A stretch of 48,621 bases of DNA from Bacteroidales bacterium (GCA_024401945.1 JAKSKC010000001.1:1-48621); one strand, 5' to 3'; numbered from the stretch's first letter, positions 34,568 to 43,911 are shown. A program made the numbers and translations. The notes: generated from the letters alone by a model not told the origin.

Positions 34568-35666
34568 GATAATTGCAGCGGCAGCGGCGGTGGCACTGAT
34601 GGTGTCCTGCAGCCATAAGGCCGCAATACAGGGAAACGTAGACGGACTTGCATCAGGCAAGGTCGAGATAGCCCTGCTCAACGGTGGAAGCTACAATGTC
34701 CTTGACAGCGTCAAGGTGAACGGGAAAGGGGCTTTCAAATACCGCATCCCTGTCGAAGAGGGACAGCCGGAGTTCGTATACTGCCTGTACAACGGCAGGA
34801 AGATAGCCTCCCTCATCCTTGTCGATGACAGGACCGTCAACGTGAAGACAGATACTCTGGGACATTTCACGGTTGAGAACTCGCCCGAATCCGAACAGCT
34901 GCGTCAGGTGGAGGAAAGTTTCGGTGAGTTCATGGCATCGATGCGCGCCCTCGTGTCAGAGGACGACCCTTCACAGGCGAAGATGACCCGTCTCTACATC
35001 GATTATTACAGGGACAGGGTAAAGTACATCATCAACAACCCGAAATCCCTCACGGTCATTCCGGTCCTGTACCAGAAGATCAACGAGTTCTCTCCGATCT
35101 TCGCCCAGACGACCGACGCGCTGCACTTCCGCGCGGCCACGGACTCGCTCAAGACGGTATATCCTGACTCGAGATACGTGCAGGCCCTCGAAAAGGAAAC
35201 CGTGCGCAGGGAGACGATGATGGCCCTCGAGCAGAAGCTCGCGAACGCTCCGGAACAGGGTTTCCTCGACATCAGCGCCCCTGATATCAACGGGACACCG
35301 GTTTCTCTCGGAAGCGTGAAGTCCAAGGTGATAATGGTCTATTTCTGGAATCCTCTCGACAACGCCCAGAAGATGTTCAACATAGAATCCATCCTCCCTA
35401 TCTACGAAGAGTTCCACGACAAGGGATTCGAGATCTACGGCGTTGCCCTCACTCCCGACAAGGTTGACTGGGCCGCCGCTGTCAGAGGACAGAAACTTCC
35501 TTGGATCAACGTCTGTGACGGTCTGGGGGCCAATTCGCCGATCGTAGCCACGTACAACGTACAGGTCACTCCGCAGGCTGCGCTCATCCAGGACGGCAAT
35601 CTGGTGTCAGTGGAGGTTTCCGGCGAGGCCGGTTTGAGGAAGGAGCTCCAGAGAATGCTCAACTAG
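34554..35666 (+). CDS. Thioredoxin-like lipoprotein lacking the CxxC motif (DUF4369 + TlpA-like)
   Basis: A 370-residue lipoprotein with lipobox LMVSC and the lipid-bearing Cys at residue 19. Residues ~25-115 resemble DUF4369 (IQGNVDGLASGKVEIALLNG). Residues ~240-370 form an AhpC/TSA-Redoxin-type thioredoxin fold (ISAPDINGTPVSLGSVKSK). At the place of the catalytic WCxxC, the sequence is YFWNPLDNAQK, with no cysteine. It therefore cannot act as a disulfide oxidoreductase and may be a binding or scaffold protein. It ends four bases into the convergent tsaB stop region. Confidence 0.85.
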   Translation: MRISKIIAAAAAVALMVSCSHKAAIQGNVDGLASGKVEIALLNGGSYNVLDSVKVNGKGAFKYRIPVEEGQPEFVYCLYNGRKIASLILVDDRTVNVKTDTLGHFTVENSPESEQLRQVEESFGEFMASMRALVSEDDPSQAKMTRLYIDYYRDRVKYIINNPKSLTVIPVLYQKINEFSPIFAQTTDALHFRAATDSLKTVYPDSRYVQALEKETVRRETMMALEQKLANAPEQGFLDISAPDINGTPVSLGSVKSKVIMVYFWNPLDNAQKMFNIESILPIYEEFHDKGFEIYGVALTPDKVDWAAAVRGQKLPWINVCDGLGANSPIVATYNVQVTPQAALIQDGNLVSVEVSGEAGLRKELQRMLN

Positions 35667-36348
35667 AAAAGTTTCTTCTTGCTCGTTGTGGCAACGAAGT
35701 CCTTCAGATAGAAAGGTTCGAAGTACGCTGTATTCTCGAACCTTTTTTCCTTGTATGCTTCCAGGGCCGGGTTCAGCATCGCGTCGGGCAGCACTGGACG
35801 AACACTGCATTGTCCGAAGCGATGGTGTCCTTGCATTTGAGGGCTCCGTCCCCGATGAACAGGCATACGCCCTCCTCCAGTTCCTTCCTGAAACTGTCAG
35901 CGTCGACGATTACCGGAGAAGTCCCGGACAGTTTCCTGCCATCTGCAGTGAATACGGCGCTATACACTTCCATTCTCCTGGCATCGATCATCGGAATGAT
36001 ATATCTGCAACCCTGCGGAAGAAGCTCCGCGTCAATGGCCTGGTTGACCAGCAGTTCCATAGTGCCGACGGCGATCAGCGGTATGCCGGCTCCGAAGCAC
36101 AGACCCTTGGCCGTGCTGGAACCTACTCTCAGACCGGTATAGGACCCGGGACCCTTGCTCACGCACACCGCGTCGCAATCCTTTACGGAAAGGCCGGTGT
36201 CATCGAGCATTTCCTTAACGAAAACCGCCGTCAGGGATGCCTGGCGCAGCGGTTCAGCGCATTCTTTGTATGATATGACCTTATCTCCGTCCGTCAGCGC
36301 GGTGGAGAGCTGCGAGGTCGAGGTCTCGATGAGGATTATCCTAGGCAT
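35663..36348 (-). pseudogene. tsaB: tRNA threonylcarbamoyladenosine protein TsaB, frameshifted
   Basis: TsaB partners TsaD and TsaE in making t6A on tRNAs, an essential activity in most bacteria. The first frame (36348 to 35773) gives the N-terminal and middle parts, including LIETSTSQLSTAL, the KGPGSYTGLRVG motif and MIDARRMEVY. It then ends early in CCPTRC and a stop. The expected C-terminus, PDAMLNPALEAYKE to YLKDFVATTSKKKLF, is encoded in another frame and ends at 35663. One missing base near 35,786-35,802 explains this and would give 228 residues, a normal TsaB. Given the gene's importance, a sequencing or assembly error is more likely than real loss. Confidence 0.9.
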
Positions 36349-36841
36349 TGAAAAGTTTTTTTATGAAAGGGAACACCGTTTCGCAGAGGCTGCGTATCCA
36401 ATTGTACAGACAGCTCGCGTCCAGCGTCTCCTGATCCACGAAATGTATCGTGGAGTTAAGCGCGTTGAAAAGGTTCAGTACCAGCCCTATCACGAGGGCT
36501 GACGCAAGGATGGCGAACACGAATCCGCACAGGCGGTCAAGCCATCCCAGAGTGGATATGCTGATGACTTTCTTCAGCATTCCCCCCAGTATCCGCAGGA
36601 CAACGAAAACGACGGCCATCAGTATGGCGAAACTGAGGACATTTATCAGTTTCCCGTCAACGCCGGGGAATGTCGGCGCAAGCCTTACCGTGAGCGCGGA
36701 CGAGAATCGGAAAGCGATGAAAGCGCCGAGAATCAGCGAAATAAGCCCTATCAACTGGTCCACCAGACCCTTCCTCAAACCCTGCACTGCACCGGGCAGG
36801 AAACATATCAGAAGAACAAGGTCAACGATGTTGAGTTCCAT
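36341..36841 (-). CDS. CvpA family membrane protein
   Basis: A 166-residue inner-membrane protein with four predicted helices (about 5-20, 25-48, 62-88 and 100-125). It has the CvpA opening NIVDLVLLICFLPGAVQGLRKGLV. In E. coli CvpA was tied to colicin V secretion and envelope stress; its molecular role is not known. The gene heads a minus-strand pair; its end overlaps the tsaB start by eight bases. It is divergent from ileS. Confidence 0.9.
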   Translation of the reverse strand: MELNIVDLVLLICFLPGAVQGLRKGLVDQLIGLISLILGAFIAFRFSSALTVRLAPTFPGVDGKLINVLSFAILMAVVFVVLRILGGMLKKVISISTLGWLDRLCGFVFAILASALVIGLVLNLFNALNSTIHFVDQETLDASCLYNWIRSLCETVFPFIKKLFNA

Positions 36842-36872
36842 TTGTTAAAAAAGACAGAAATGATTAAATTTG
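36841..36872 (+). promoter_or_regulatory. Promoter for ileS
   Basis: A strong match to the phylum consensus: -33 TTTG (36841-36844), 20-bp spacer, -7 TAAATTTG (36865-36872). Transcription should begin near 36879, giving a leader of about 30 bases before the ileS ATG at 36910. The -33 overlaps the cvpA start codon. Confidence 0.75.
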
Positions 36873-36891
36873 CTGATTACAAGTATTGGTA

Positions 36892-36921
36892 CAAAATTAG
36901 GCAAAAAATATGACATTCAAA
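36892..36921 (-). promoter_or_regulatory. Candidate promoter for cvpA-tsaB
   Basis: On the minus strand: TTTG (36921-36918), 18-bp spacer, TAATTTTG (36899-36892). It would give a leader of about 45 bases for cvpA. It overlaps the start of ileS and lies face to face with the ileS promoter, so the two units may compete. Confidence 0.55.
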
Positions 36922-39900
36922 GAATACAAAGGTCTTAATCTGGTTGAGGTTTCGAACGGGGTTCTCGAGAGATGGAAAAGTATTGATGCTTTCGGGACAT
37001 CAGTGAAACTGCGCGAAGGAGCTCCTCAGTTCATATTCTTCGAGGGACCTCCGTCAGCGAACGGAATGCCCGGCATCCATCACGTGATGGCGCGTAGCAT
37101 CAAGGACGCTATCTGCAGATACAAGACCCAGACGGGGTATCAGGTGAAGAGAAAGGCGGGCTGGGATACCCACGGACTTCCTGTGGAACTCGGTGTCGAG
37201 AAGAAGCTGGGAATAACCAAGGCCGACATCGGAACGAAGGTAAGCATAGCCGAATACAACGACACCTGCCGCAAGGAGGTGATGAAATACACGAAGGAGT
37301 GGGTCTCAATGACCGAGAGAGTGGGTTACTGGGTTGACATGAACGACCCGTACATCACATACGACAACCGTTATATCGAGACTCTGTGGTGGCTTCTCAG
37401 GAAGATTTACGACAAGGGCCTCCTCTACAAGGGCTACACCATCCAGCCGTATTCTCCTACTGACGGTACGGGACTCAGCTCACACGAACTCAACCAGCCG
37501 GGCTGCTACAAGGATGTGACCGACACTACGGTCACCGCGCAGTTCAGGGTGAAGGGAGAGGAGGACCTGTATTTCCTCGCCTGGACCACGACCCCGTGGA
37601 CCCTCCCTTCCAATACCGCCCTCTGCGTAGGTCCTTCCATCGATTATGTCAAGGTGCGCAGCAGCAATCCTTATACCGGTGCTCCGGCCACCTACATCGT
37701 CGCCAAGGCGCTCGTGGGTGCCTGGTTCAATGACAAGATCCCGTACGAGGTGCTTCCGGGCACCATCAAGGGAAGCGAACTCGTAGGAATGCGCTATGAG
37801 CAGCTCATCCCCTGGTTCAAACCGGTGGAGGGGGACGCATTCAGGGTGATCAGCGGAGATTATGTCACTACCGAGGACGGTACGGGAATCGTACATATCG
37901 CCCCTACCTTCGGTGCGGATGACAAGAGGGTCGCATCCAACTTCGGAATCCCCGGCATAATGCCTGTGGACAGGGAAGGGAACCCTCAGGCGCAGGTGGA
38001 CCGTCAGGGACGTTTCTGCCTGCTCTCCGATCTGGACCCGTCCTATGTCGCCGACTGTGTCGACCCTTCCTATGCTCCTTTCGCGGGACGCTATGTCAAG
38101 AAGGGCTACAAGGGATACTTCGAGCACAACGAGGACCCTCAGGAGCCTACCCTGGACGTTGATATCTGTATGATGCTCAAGGCCGACGGCAGGGCGTTCA
38201 GAATCCAGAAACACGTGCACAGCTATCCTCACAGCTGGCGTACCGACCTTCCTGTATTGTACTATCCCCTCGATTCCTGGTTCATCAGGGCCACGGCTGT
38301 AAAGGATGAGATGGTAGCTCTCAACAAGACCATCAGCTGGAAGCCGGAATCCACCGGAACGGGACGTTTCGGACAATGGCTCGAGAATATCCAGGACTGG
38401 AACCTCAGCCGGAGCCGCTTCTGGGGAACGCCTCTTCCTATATGGCGCACCGAAGACGGGAAGGAGGAGATATGCATCGGTTCCGCATCGGAACTCTACG
38501 CTGAGATTGACAAGGCCGTGGAGGCCGGGATAATGACCTGCAACCCTCTCAGGGAGGCAGGGTTCATCCCTGGTGACAGCAGTGCCGCCAACTATGACAG
38601 GATCAATCTCCACCGTCCGTACGTGGACGACATCTGTCTTGTAAGCCCGTCCGGCAGGAAGATGGTGCGTGAATCCGACCTCATCGACGTGTGGTTCGAT
38701 TCAGGTTCCATGCCTTATGCACAGACCGGCCTCAGGGGCCTGGACACCCCGGATTTCGGATGCACCGCGGATTTCATAGCCGAGGGCGTCGACCAGACCA
38801 GGGGATGGTTCTACACCCTTCACGCCATACACACGATGATCAGCGGCACACCTGCCTTCAAGCGCGTGATCTCAAACGGGCTTGTGCTTGACAAGGAAGG
38901 GAACAAGATGTCCAAGCGTCTTGGCAACGCGGTCGATCCTTTCGCACAGCTGGACAAGTTCGGAGCCGATCCGCTCCGCTGGTATATGCTCACCAACGCC
39001 CAGCCTTGGGACAACCTCCGCTTCGACGAGAACGGAGTGGACGAGGTGCGCAGGAAATTCTTCGGAACCCTGTACAACACCTACTCCTTCTTCGCCCTCT
39101 ATGCCAATATCGACGGTTTCGACCCGTCGGCCGGAGCCGTGCCGGTAAGTGACAGACAGGAGATAGACAGCTGGATAATCTCGAAGCTCAACTCCCTCGT
39201 GCGCGACGTGCGCGCCGCCTACGAGGACTACGATGTCACTCTCGCCGGAAGGCTTATCCAGGACTTTGTCTGCGACCACCTGTCGAACTGGTACGTGCGA
39301 CTCAACAGGAAGCGTTTCTGGAGCGGTGGAATGACAACGGACAAGCTCGCCGCATATCAGACCCTCCACGAGGCTCTCCGCGATGTGGCCCTGCTCATGG
39401 CCCCGATAGCACCGTTCTATTCCGACATTCTCTGGACCGACCTTACCGGAGGGAAGTGCGTGCACTTCGAACTGATGCCTCAGGAGGCCCCGTCCCTCAT
39501 CGACCCTGTGCTCGAGGAAAGGATGGAACTTGCCCAGAAGGCCACGTCGATGGTTCTGGCCCTGCGCAGAAAGGTCAACATCAAGGTCCGCCAGCCTCTC
39601 TCAAAACTTGTCATCCCTGTCCTTTCAGAACAGGAAAGAGAACATCTTGAGGCTGTCAAATCATTGATACTCACCGAGGTTAATGTCAAGGAGGCGGAAT
39701 TTATATCAGACACGACGGGCATAATCACAAAGAAGATCAAACCGAACTTCCGCACTCTCGGAAAGAAATACGGCGCCAGGATGAAGGAGATTGCAGGGGC
39801 CTTCGGGACCATGGACCAGAAGACCATATCGGCAATCCAGCTGGCAGGAGAGTATGCGCTCCAGCTTCCGGGAGGGGAGGTGCGGCTTGCCCCTGAGGAC

Positions 39901-40272
39901 TACGAGATCATCTCGGAGGATATGCCGGGCTGGCTCGTTGCAAGCGAAGGCGCAACCACAATAGCCCTGGACATCGCCATTACGGACGAACTCCGCAATG
40001 AGGGTGTGGCCAGGGAACTTATAAACAGAATCCAGAACATACGCAAGGACTCCGGTTTCGAACTGACTGACAGGATTGACGTCGTGCTGTACGCGGAAGG
40101 CGACGCCTGTGACCAGATCGCCGCTGCCCTTGGGGGATTCGGTGAATACATCAAGTCACAGACGCTTGCCGTCGACTTGACGCTCGAACACCGGTCAGCA
40201 GACGGGGACGCCGTTCAGACCGAGTGGGACGAGCAGACCATCAGCATTAAAATAACCAAGAAACAGTTTTGA
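36910..40272 (+). CDS. ileS: Isoleucyl-tRNA synthetase, IleRS2-like, with a GIHH active-site signature
   Basis: Charges tRNA-Ile. It has 1,120 residues, longer than E. coli IleS (~940) and of the eukaryote-like IleRS2 type. Where class I enzymes have HIGH, this one reads GIHH at 55-58 (SANGMPGIHH). KMSKR is intact at 666-670, and the editing domain lies between. The first and third motif residues are swapped, a change reported in a mupirocin-hyper-resistant IleRS2 group. I believe the same signature is common in Bacteroidales, so it is probably inherited. The C-terminal ~250 residues are tRNA-binding. The TGA stop lies two bases before the next gene's ATG. Confidence 0.96.
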   Translation: MTFKEYKGLNLVEVSNGVLERWKSIDAFGTSVKLREGAPQFIFFEGPPSANGMPGIHHVMARSIKDAICRYKTQTGYQVKRKAGWDTHGLPVELGVEKKLGITKADIGTKVSIAEYNDTCRKEVMKYTKEWVSMTERVGYWVDMNDPYITYDNRYIETLWWLLRKIYDKGLLYKGYTIQPYSPTDGTGLSSHELNQPGCYKDVTDTTVTAQFRVKGEEDLYFLAWTTTPWTLPSNTALCVGPSIDYVKVRSSNPYTGAPATYIVAKALVGAWFNDKIPYEVLPGTIKGSELVGMRYEQLIPWFKPVEGDAFRVISGDYVTTEDGTGIVHIAPTFGADDKRVASNFGIPGIMPVDREGNPQAQVDRQGRFCLLSDLDPSYVADCVDPSYAPFAGRYVKKGYKGYFEHNEDPQEPTLDVDICMMLKADGRAFRIQKHVHSYPHSWRTDLPVLYYPLDSWFIRATAVKDEMVALNKTISWKPESTGTGRFGQWLENIQDWNLSRSRFWGTPLPIWRTEDGKEEICIGSASELYAEIDKAVEAGIMTCNPLREAGFIPGDSSAANYDRINLHRPYVDDICLVSPSGRKMVRESDLIDVWFDSGSMPYAQTGLRGLDTPDFGCTADFIAEGVDQTRGWFYTLHAIHTMISGTPAFKRVISNGLVLDKEGNKMSKRLGNAVDPFAQLDKFGADPLRWYMLTNAQPWDNLRFDENGVDEVRRKFFGTLYNTYSFFALYANIDGFDPSAGAVPVSDRQEIDSWIISKLNSLVRDVRAAYEDYDVTLAGRLIQDFVCDHLSNWYVRLNRKRFWSGGMTTDKLAAYQTLHEALRDVALLMAPIAPFYSDILWTDLTGGKCVHFELMPQEAPSLIDPVLEERMELAQKATSMVLALRRKVNIKVRQPLSKLVIPVLSEQEREHLEAVKSLILTEVNVKEAEFISDTTGIITKKIKPNFRTLGKKYGARMKEIAGAFGTMDQKTISAIQLAGEYALQLPGGEVRLAPEDYEIISEDMPGWLVASEGATTIALDIAITDELRNEGVARELINRIQNIRKDSGFELTDRIDVVLYAEGDACDQIAAALGGFGEYIKSQTLAVDLTLEHRSADGDAVQTEWDEQTISIKITKKQF

Positions 40273-40274
40273 CT

Positions 40275-40676
40275 ATGGCAGAAGAAATCAAAACACGCTA
40301 TTCCGATGAGGAACTCGCAGAGTTCAAGGTGACCATCGAGGATATGCTCTCAAAGGCCAAAGCCGAGTCCAACACCCTCCGTGCTGTGGTTATGCACAAC
40401 GGCACCAATGATATCGAGGATACGTCCCCTTCATTCAAGACCGTTGAGGATGACGGAGCCAACCAGCTCTCAAAGGAGGAATCCAGCCAGTTGGCACAGC
40501 GCCAGTACAAGTTCATCCAGAGCCTGGAGCAGGCGCTGGTGCGTATCGAGAACAAGACATACGGTATCTGCAGGGTGACAGGAAAGCTCATCCCGAAGGA
40601 GAGACTCCGTCTTGTACCTCACGCAACCCTTACCGTCGAGGCGAAGGAAATGCTCGCCAAATCCGGAAAGAATTAG
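40275..40676 (+). CDS. TraR/DksA family protein with a degenerate zinc finger
   Basis: A 133-residue DksA-like protein, counted from the ATG at 40275; an upstream in-frame TTG at 40269 overlaps the ileS stop and is unlikely. The N-terminal coiled-coil region is followed by a finger region YGICRVTGKLIPKERLRLVP. It has one cysteine where DksA has four, so it probably does not bind zinc. I recall this form as standard in Bacteroidota. It may bind RNA polymerase in the secondary channel, but that is untested here. Confidence 0.88.
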   Translation: MAEEIKTRYSDEELAEFKVTIEDMLSKAKAESNTLRAVVMHNGTNDIEDTSPSFKTVEDDGANQLSKEESSQLAQRQYKFIQSLEQALVRIENKTYGICRVTGKLIPKERLRLVPHATLTVEAKEMLAKSGKN

Positions 40677-40679
40677 GAT

Positions 40680-41237
40680 ATGGCGGTTTCAAAAGGCAGA
40701 AAGCTGATTCTGCTCGGAATCCTTCTGGTGGTTATTGACCAGGTCATAAAGGTCCTGGTCAAGACCAACATGGATTTGGGCGAGCAGATATTCGTCATAG
40801 GACAGTGGTTCCGCCTCTGCTTCGTGGAGAACGAGGGGATGGCTTTCGGAATGAAATTCGGAGGTACGGTCGGTAAACTTGTGCTGACTCTCGTGAGACT
40901 GTGTCTGTGCGGGGTCCTTATCTGGTGGATAAGGTCGTTGCTGTCACGTAAGGACGTTCCGACCGGGGTTGTGGTGGGGCTCACCCTCATCACTGCCGGA
41001 GCTTTCGGAAACATCATGGACTGTCTTTTCTACGGAGTTATCTGGGATTATGCCCCGCTCATGTTCGGCAAGGTTGTGGATATGTTCTACTTCCCGATCA
41101 TCCGCACCCCGAACTTCACTTTCTTTGAACCGGTATTCAACTTTGCCGATTCCTGTGTTACAGTGGGTGCGTTCTACCTGATTCTGTTCCAGTGGAAGTT
41201 CTTTGCTTCGTCCGACAATAAAAAGGAAACCAAATAG
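40680..41237 (+). CDS. lspA: Lipoprotein signal peptidase
   Basis: Cleaves signal peptides of prolipoproteins at the inner membrane. It has 185 residues and four membrane helices. The two catalytic aspartates are Asp114 (GNIMDCLFYG) and Asp157 (FNFADSCVTVGA). The conserved NxG-like segment FVENEGMAFG lies near 48-57. It starts three bases after the DksA-like gene. The lipoproteins encoded elsewhere in the window (6,545 and 34,554) would be among its substrates. Confidence 0.95.
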   Translation: MAVSKGRKLILLGILLVVIDQVIKVLVKTNMDLGEQIFVIGQWFRLCFVENEGMAFGMKFGGTVGKLVLTLVRLCLCGVLIWWIRSLLSRKDVPTGVVVGLTLITAGAFGNIMDCLFYGVIWDYAPLMFGKVVDMFYFPIIRTPNFTFFEPVFNFADSCVTVGAFYLILFQWKFFASSDNKKETK

Positions 41238-41243
41238 CACCAT

Positions 41244-42680
41244 ATGAAACCAAGTGTATGTCTGGCTGTGGACCTGGGAGCCACAAGCGGAAGAACGATG
41301 CTCGCCACCTTTGACGGCACCAGCGTGGACCTCAGGGAATTCACACGTTTTGAAAATCCGATGATCCAGTATGCGGGGCATCGGTTCTGGGACCTCCCGG
41401 CTCTCTACAACGAGATATTGAAGGCCCTGAAGAAGGCGGCTGTCGAAGGGATCGGACTTGATTCCATAGGCATTGACACCTGGGGATGCGACTTTGCGTT
41501 GTTCGACAGGAACGACCTTCTGCTCTCGCTTCCGTTCTCATACCGTGACCCGCAGACCGACGGGGCTGTCAGGAAATGGGAAAGGAGGCACGAACTCCGC
41601 GAGTTGTACGACAGGACCGGCATCCAGATAATGAATTTCAATTCCATCTTCCAGCTTTTCACCATCCGCAGGGAGCATCGCGCCCTCTGGAGGCAGGCCA
41701 GGAAGATGTTCTTCATACCTGACGCCCTCATCTTCCTGCTTACCGGCAAGGAGGTGTGCGAGTATACTGTGGCCAGCACCTCGCAGATGCTCAATGTGTA
41801 TGAAAGGGATTTCGACGAGAAGGTGCTCAAGGCTCTCAGATTGAAAAGGAAGAGGCTGGGACCTATGGTTCAGCCGGGAACGGTGGTAGGATATCTCTCG
41901 GAGGACATAAGGGATATTACCGGCATCGGCAAGATCAAGGTTGTGGCGGTGGCCGGGCACGATACGGCATCGGCCGTGGCGGCAGTACCGGCTCAGAACG
42001 GCAATTTCGCCTATCTCAGCTGCGGAACCTGGTCGCTGATGGGCATCGAGACCAAGTCTCCGATCGTCAACCAGAAGAGTTTCGAGGAGAATTTCACGAA
42101 TGAAGGGGGAGTGGACGGTACCGTCCGTTTCCTGAAGAACATCGTGGGACTCTGGATACTCGAGGAGTGCAGGAAGGAGTTCAAGGACGCCCCTTCCGAT
42201 ATCAGGGAACTCAGTGCCCTGTGGTCCCAGTCGCAATGCGATTCACTCATCAACCCGGACAACCCTGCATTCATGCATCCGGGTTCCATGATGAAGGCCA
42301 TCGCCGTGGACTGCCACAGGAGCGGACAGGTCGTTCCGGAGACCACTGCAGATTATGTGAGAGTCATTTTCAGGAGCCTTGCGGTCCGCTACAGGGAGGT
42401 ACTCGAGATATTGGACGACTTCGCGCCGTTCGACATCGAATGCCTCAACGTCATAGGCGGAGGCTCCCAGAACGAGCATCTGATGCAGCTCACCGCCAAT
42501 ATGATCGGACGTCCGGTCATAAGCGGTCCTGCCGAGTGCACTGCTCTGGGCAATGCCCTGATGCAGATGAAGGCGCTCGGACATATCCGCGACCTGAACC
42601 ATCTCCGCGAGGTTTCAACCGCTTCAGTCAAGACTAAAATTTATCATCCGCATAATTACAATGAAAGACCAGTTGATTAA
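41244..42680 (+). CDS. rhaB: Rhamnulokinase
   Basis: Phosphorylates L-rhamnulose at C1, the second step of rhamnose catabolism. It is a 478-residue FGGY kinase. The phosphate-binding motif LAVDLGATSGRTMLA is at about 6-20, the substrate-binding region GIDTWGCDFALFD near 75-87, the AGHDTASAVAA hinge near 235, and the second ATP motif NVIGGGSQNEHLMQ near 405-418. It begins six bases after lspA with no obvious promoter, although a rhamnose-specific promoter of unknown type cannot be excluded. Its end overlaps rhaA by 20 bases. Confidence 0.95.
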   Translation: MKPSVCLAVDLGATSGRTMLATFDGTSVDLREFTRFENPMIQYAGHRFWDLPALYNEILKALKKAAVEGIGLDSIGIDTWGCDFALFDRNDLLLSLPFSYRDPQTDGAVRKWERRHELRELYDRTGIQIMNFNSIFQLFTIRREHRALWRQARKMFFIPDALIFLLTGKEVCEYTVASTSQMLNVYERDFDEKVLKALRLKRKRLGPMVQPGTVVGYLSEDIRDITGIGKIKVVAVAGHDTASAVAAVPAQNGNFAYLSCGTWSLMGIETKSPIVNQKSFEENFTNEGGVDGTVRFLKNIVGLWILEECRKEFKDAPSDIRELSALWSQSQCDSLINPDNPAFMHPGSMMKAIAVDCHRSGQVVPETTADYVRVIFRSLAVRYREVLEILDDFAPFDIECLNVIGGGSQNEHLMQLTANMIGRPVISGPAECTALGNALMQMKALGHIRDLNHLREVSTASVKTKIYHPHNYNERPVD

Positions 42681-43911
42681 TCAGGCATATGCAATTGCCA
42701 AAGACCGTTATGCTCAGATAGGAGTTGATACGGAGGCTGCCCTTGGGCGTCTCGCCGGAGTCCAGTTGTCCCTGCACTGCTGGCAGGCTGACGATGTACA
42801 GGGTTTCGAGTCTTCCGATTCCCTGTCAGGAGGAATCCAGGCAACGGGAAATTATCCCGGAAAGGCCAGGAACATCGATGAATTGAGAGCCGATATCGTT
42901 GCTGTGAAGAAACTCCTTCCGGGAAATCACAGGCTCAACCTTCACGAAATCTACGGCGAATTCGGAGGAAAGAGGGTCGATCGCAACGAGGTTACTCCCG
43001 AGCACTTCCGCGGCTGGATGCAGTGGGCTGCCGAGAACAATATGAAGCTCGATTTCAATTCGACTTCATTCTCCCATCCTCTGAGCGGCAATCTCACCCT
43101 CGCCAATCCTGACAAGGCTGTGCGCGGGTTCTGGATGGAGCACACCCAGCGCTGCCGCGAGATAGCGGATGCTATGGGGAAGGCACAGGGAGATCCGTGC
43201 ATCATGAATATCTGGATCCACGACGGTGCAAAGGACTTCACTGTCAACAGGCTGAAATACCGCAGCATCTACCGTGACTCCCTTGATGAGCTTTTCAAGG
43301 TGAAGCGTGAGAATATGAAGGACTGCCTTGAGTCCAAGCTTTTCGGCATCGGACTCGAGAGCTATACGGTGGGATCCAACGAGTTCTATACGGCATACTG
43401 TGCCAAGAACGGTATAATCCCGACCCTTGATACCGGCCACTACCATCCTACCGAGAATGTTTACGACAAGGTCAGCACCATGCTGCTCTTCTGTCCGGAG
43501 CTGATGCTCCACGTCAGCCGTCCTGTAAGATGGGACTCCGACCACGTGACCCTGATGGACGATGCCACTATGGAGCTCATGAAGGAGATCGTCTATGCAG
43601 ATGCTCTCGACAGGGTTCACATCGGACTTGACTACTTCGACGGGGCCATCAACCGCATCGGAGCATACCTCATCGGTGCGAGGTCAGCCCAGAAGAGCCT
43701 TCTCCAGGCATTGCTGATGCCTGTGGAGACAATCCGCAGGTATGACGAGGCGGACAAGGGCTTCGAGAAGCTCGCTCTCCTCGAACTTGCCAAGACCCTG
43801 CCTTGGAATGCGGTATGGGACGAGTTCTGCCTGCGCAATTCCGTGCCGGTAGGAGAGGAATGCATCAAGGCCGTCGAGGATTACGAAAAGCAAGTGACAT
43901 CTTTAAGATAG
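42661..43911 (+). CDS. rhaA: L-rhamnose isomerase
   Basis: Converts L-rhamnose to L-rhamnulose with a divalent metal. It has 416 residues, the typical length. Family stretches seen include LSLHCWQADDVQGFE, LNLHEIYGEF, KLDFNSTSFSHPLS and the metal and substrate residues in IWIHDGAKD and LDTGHYHPTENV. The start overlaps rhaB by 20 bases, suggesting coupled translation. It precedes the transporter gene. Confidence 0.96.
   Translation: MKDQLINQAYAIAKDRYAQIGVDTEAALGRLAGVQLSLHCWQADDVQGFESSDSLSGGIQATGNYPGKARNIDELRADIVAVKKLLPGNHRLNLHEIYGEFGGKRVDRNEVTPEHFRGWMQWAAENNMKLDFNSTSFSHPLSGNLTLANPDKAVRGFWMEHTQRCREIADAMGKAQGDPCIMNIWIHDGAKDFTVNRLKYRSIYRDSLDELFKVKRENMKDCLESKLFGIGLESYTVGSNEFYTAYCAKNGIIPTLDTGHYHPTENVYDKVSTMLLFCPELMLHVSRPVRWDSDHVTLMDDATMELMKEIVYADALDRVHIGLDYFDGAINRIGAYLIGARSAQKSLLQALLMPVETIRRYDEADKGFEKLALLELAKTLPWNAVWDEFCLRNSVPVGEECIKAVEDYEKQVTSLR

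Noticed and set aside
35663..35866. Separate 67-residue gene on the minus strand
   Set aside because: Its second half is the TsaB C-terminus; it is the shifted end of tsaB, not a gene.
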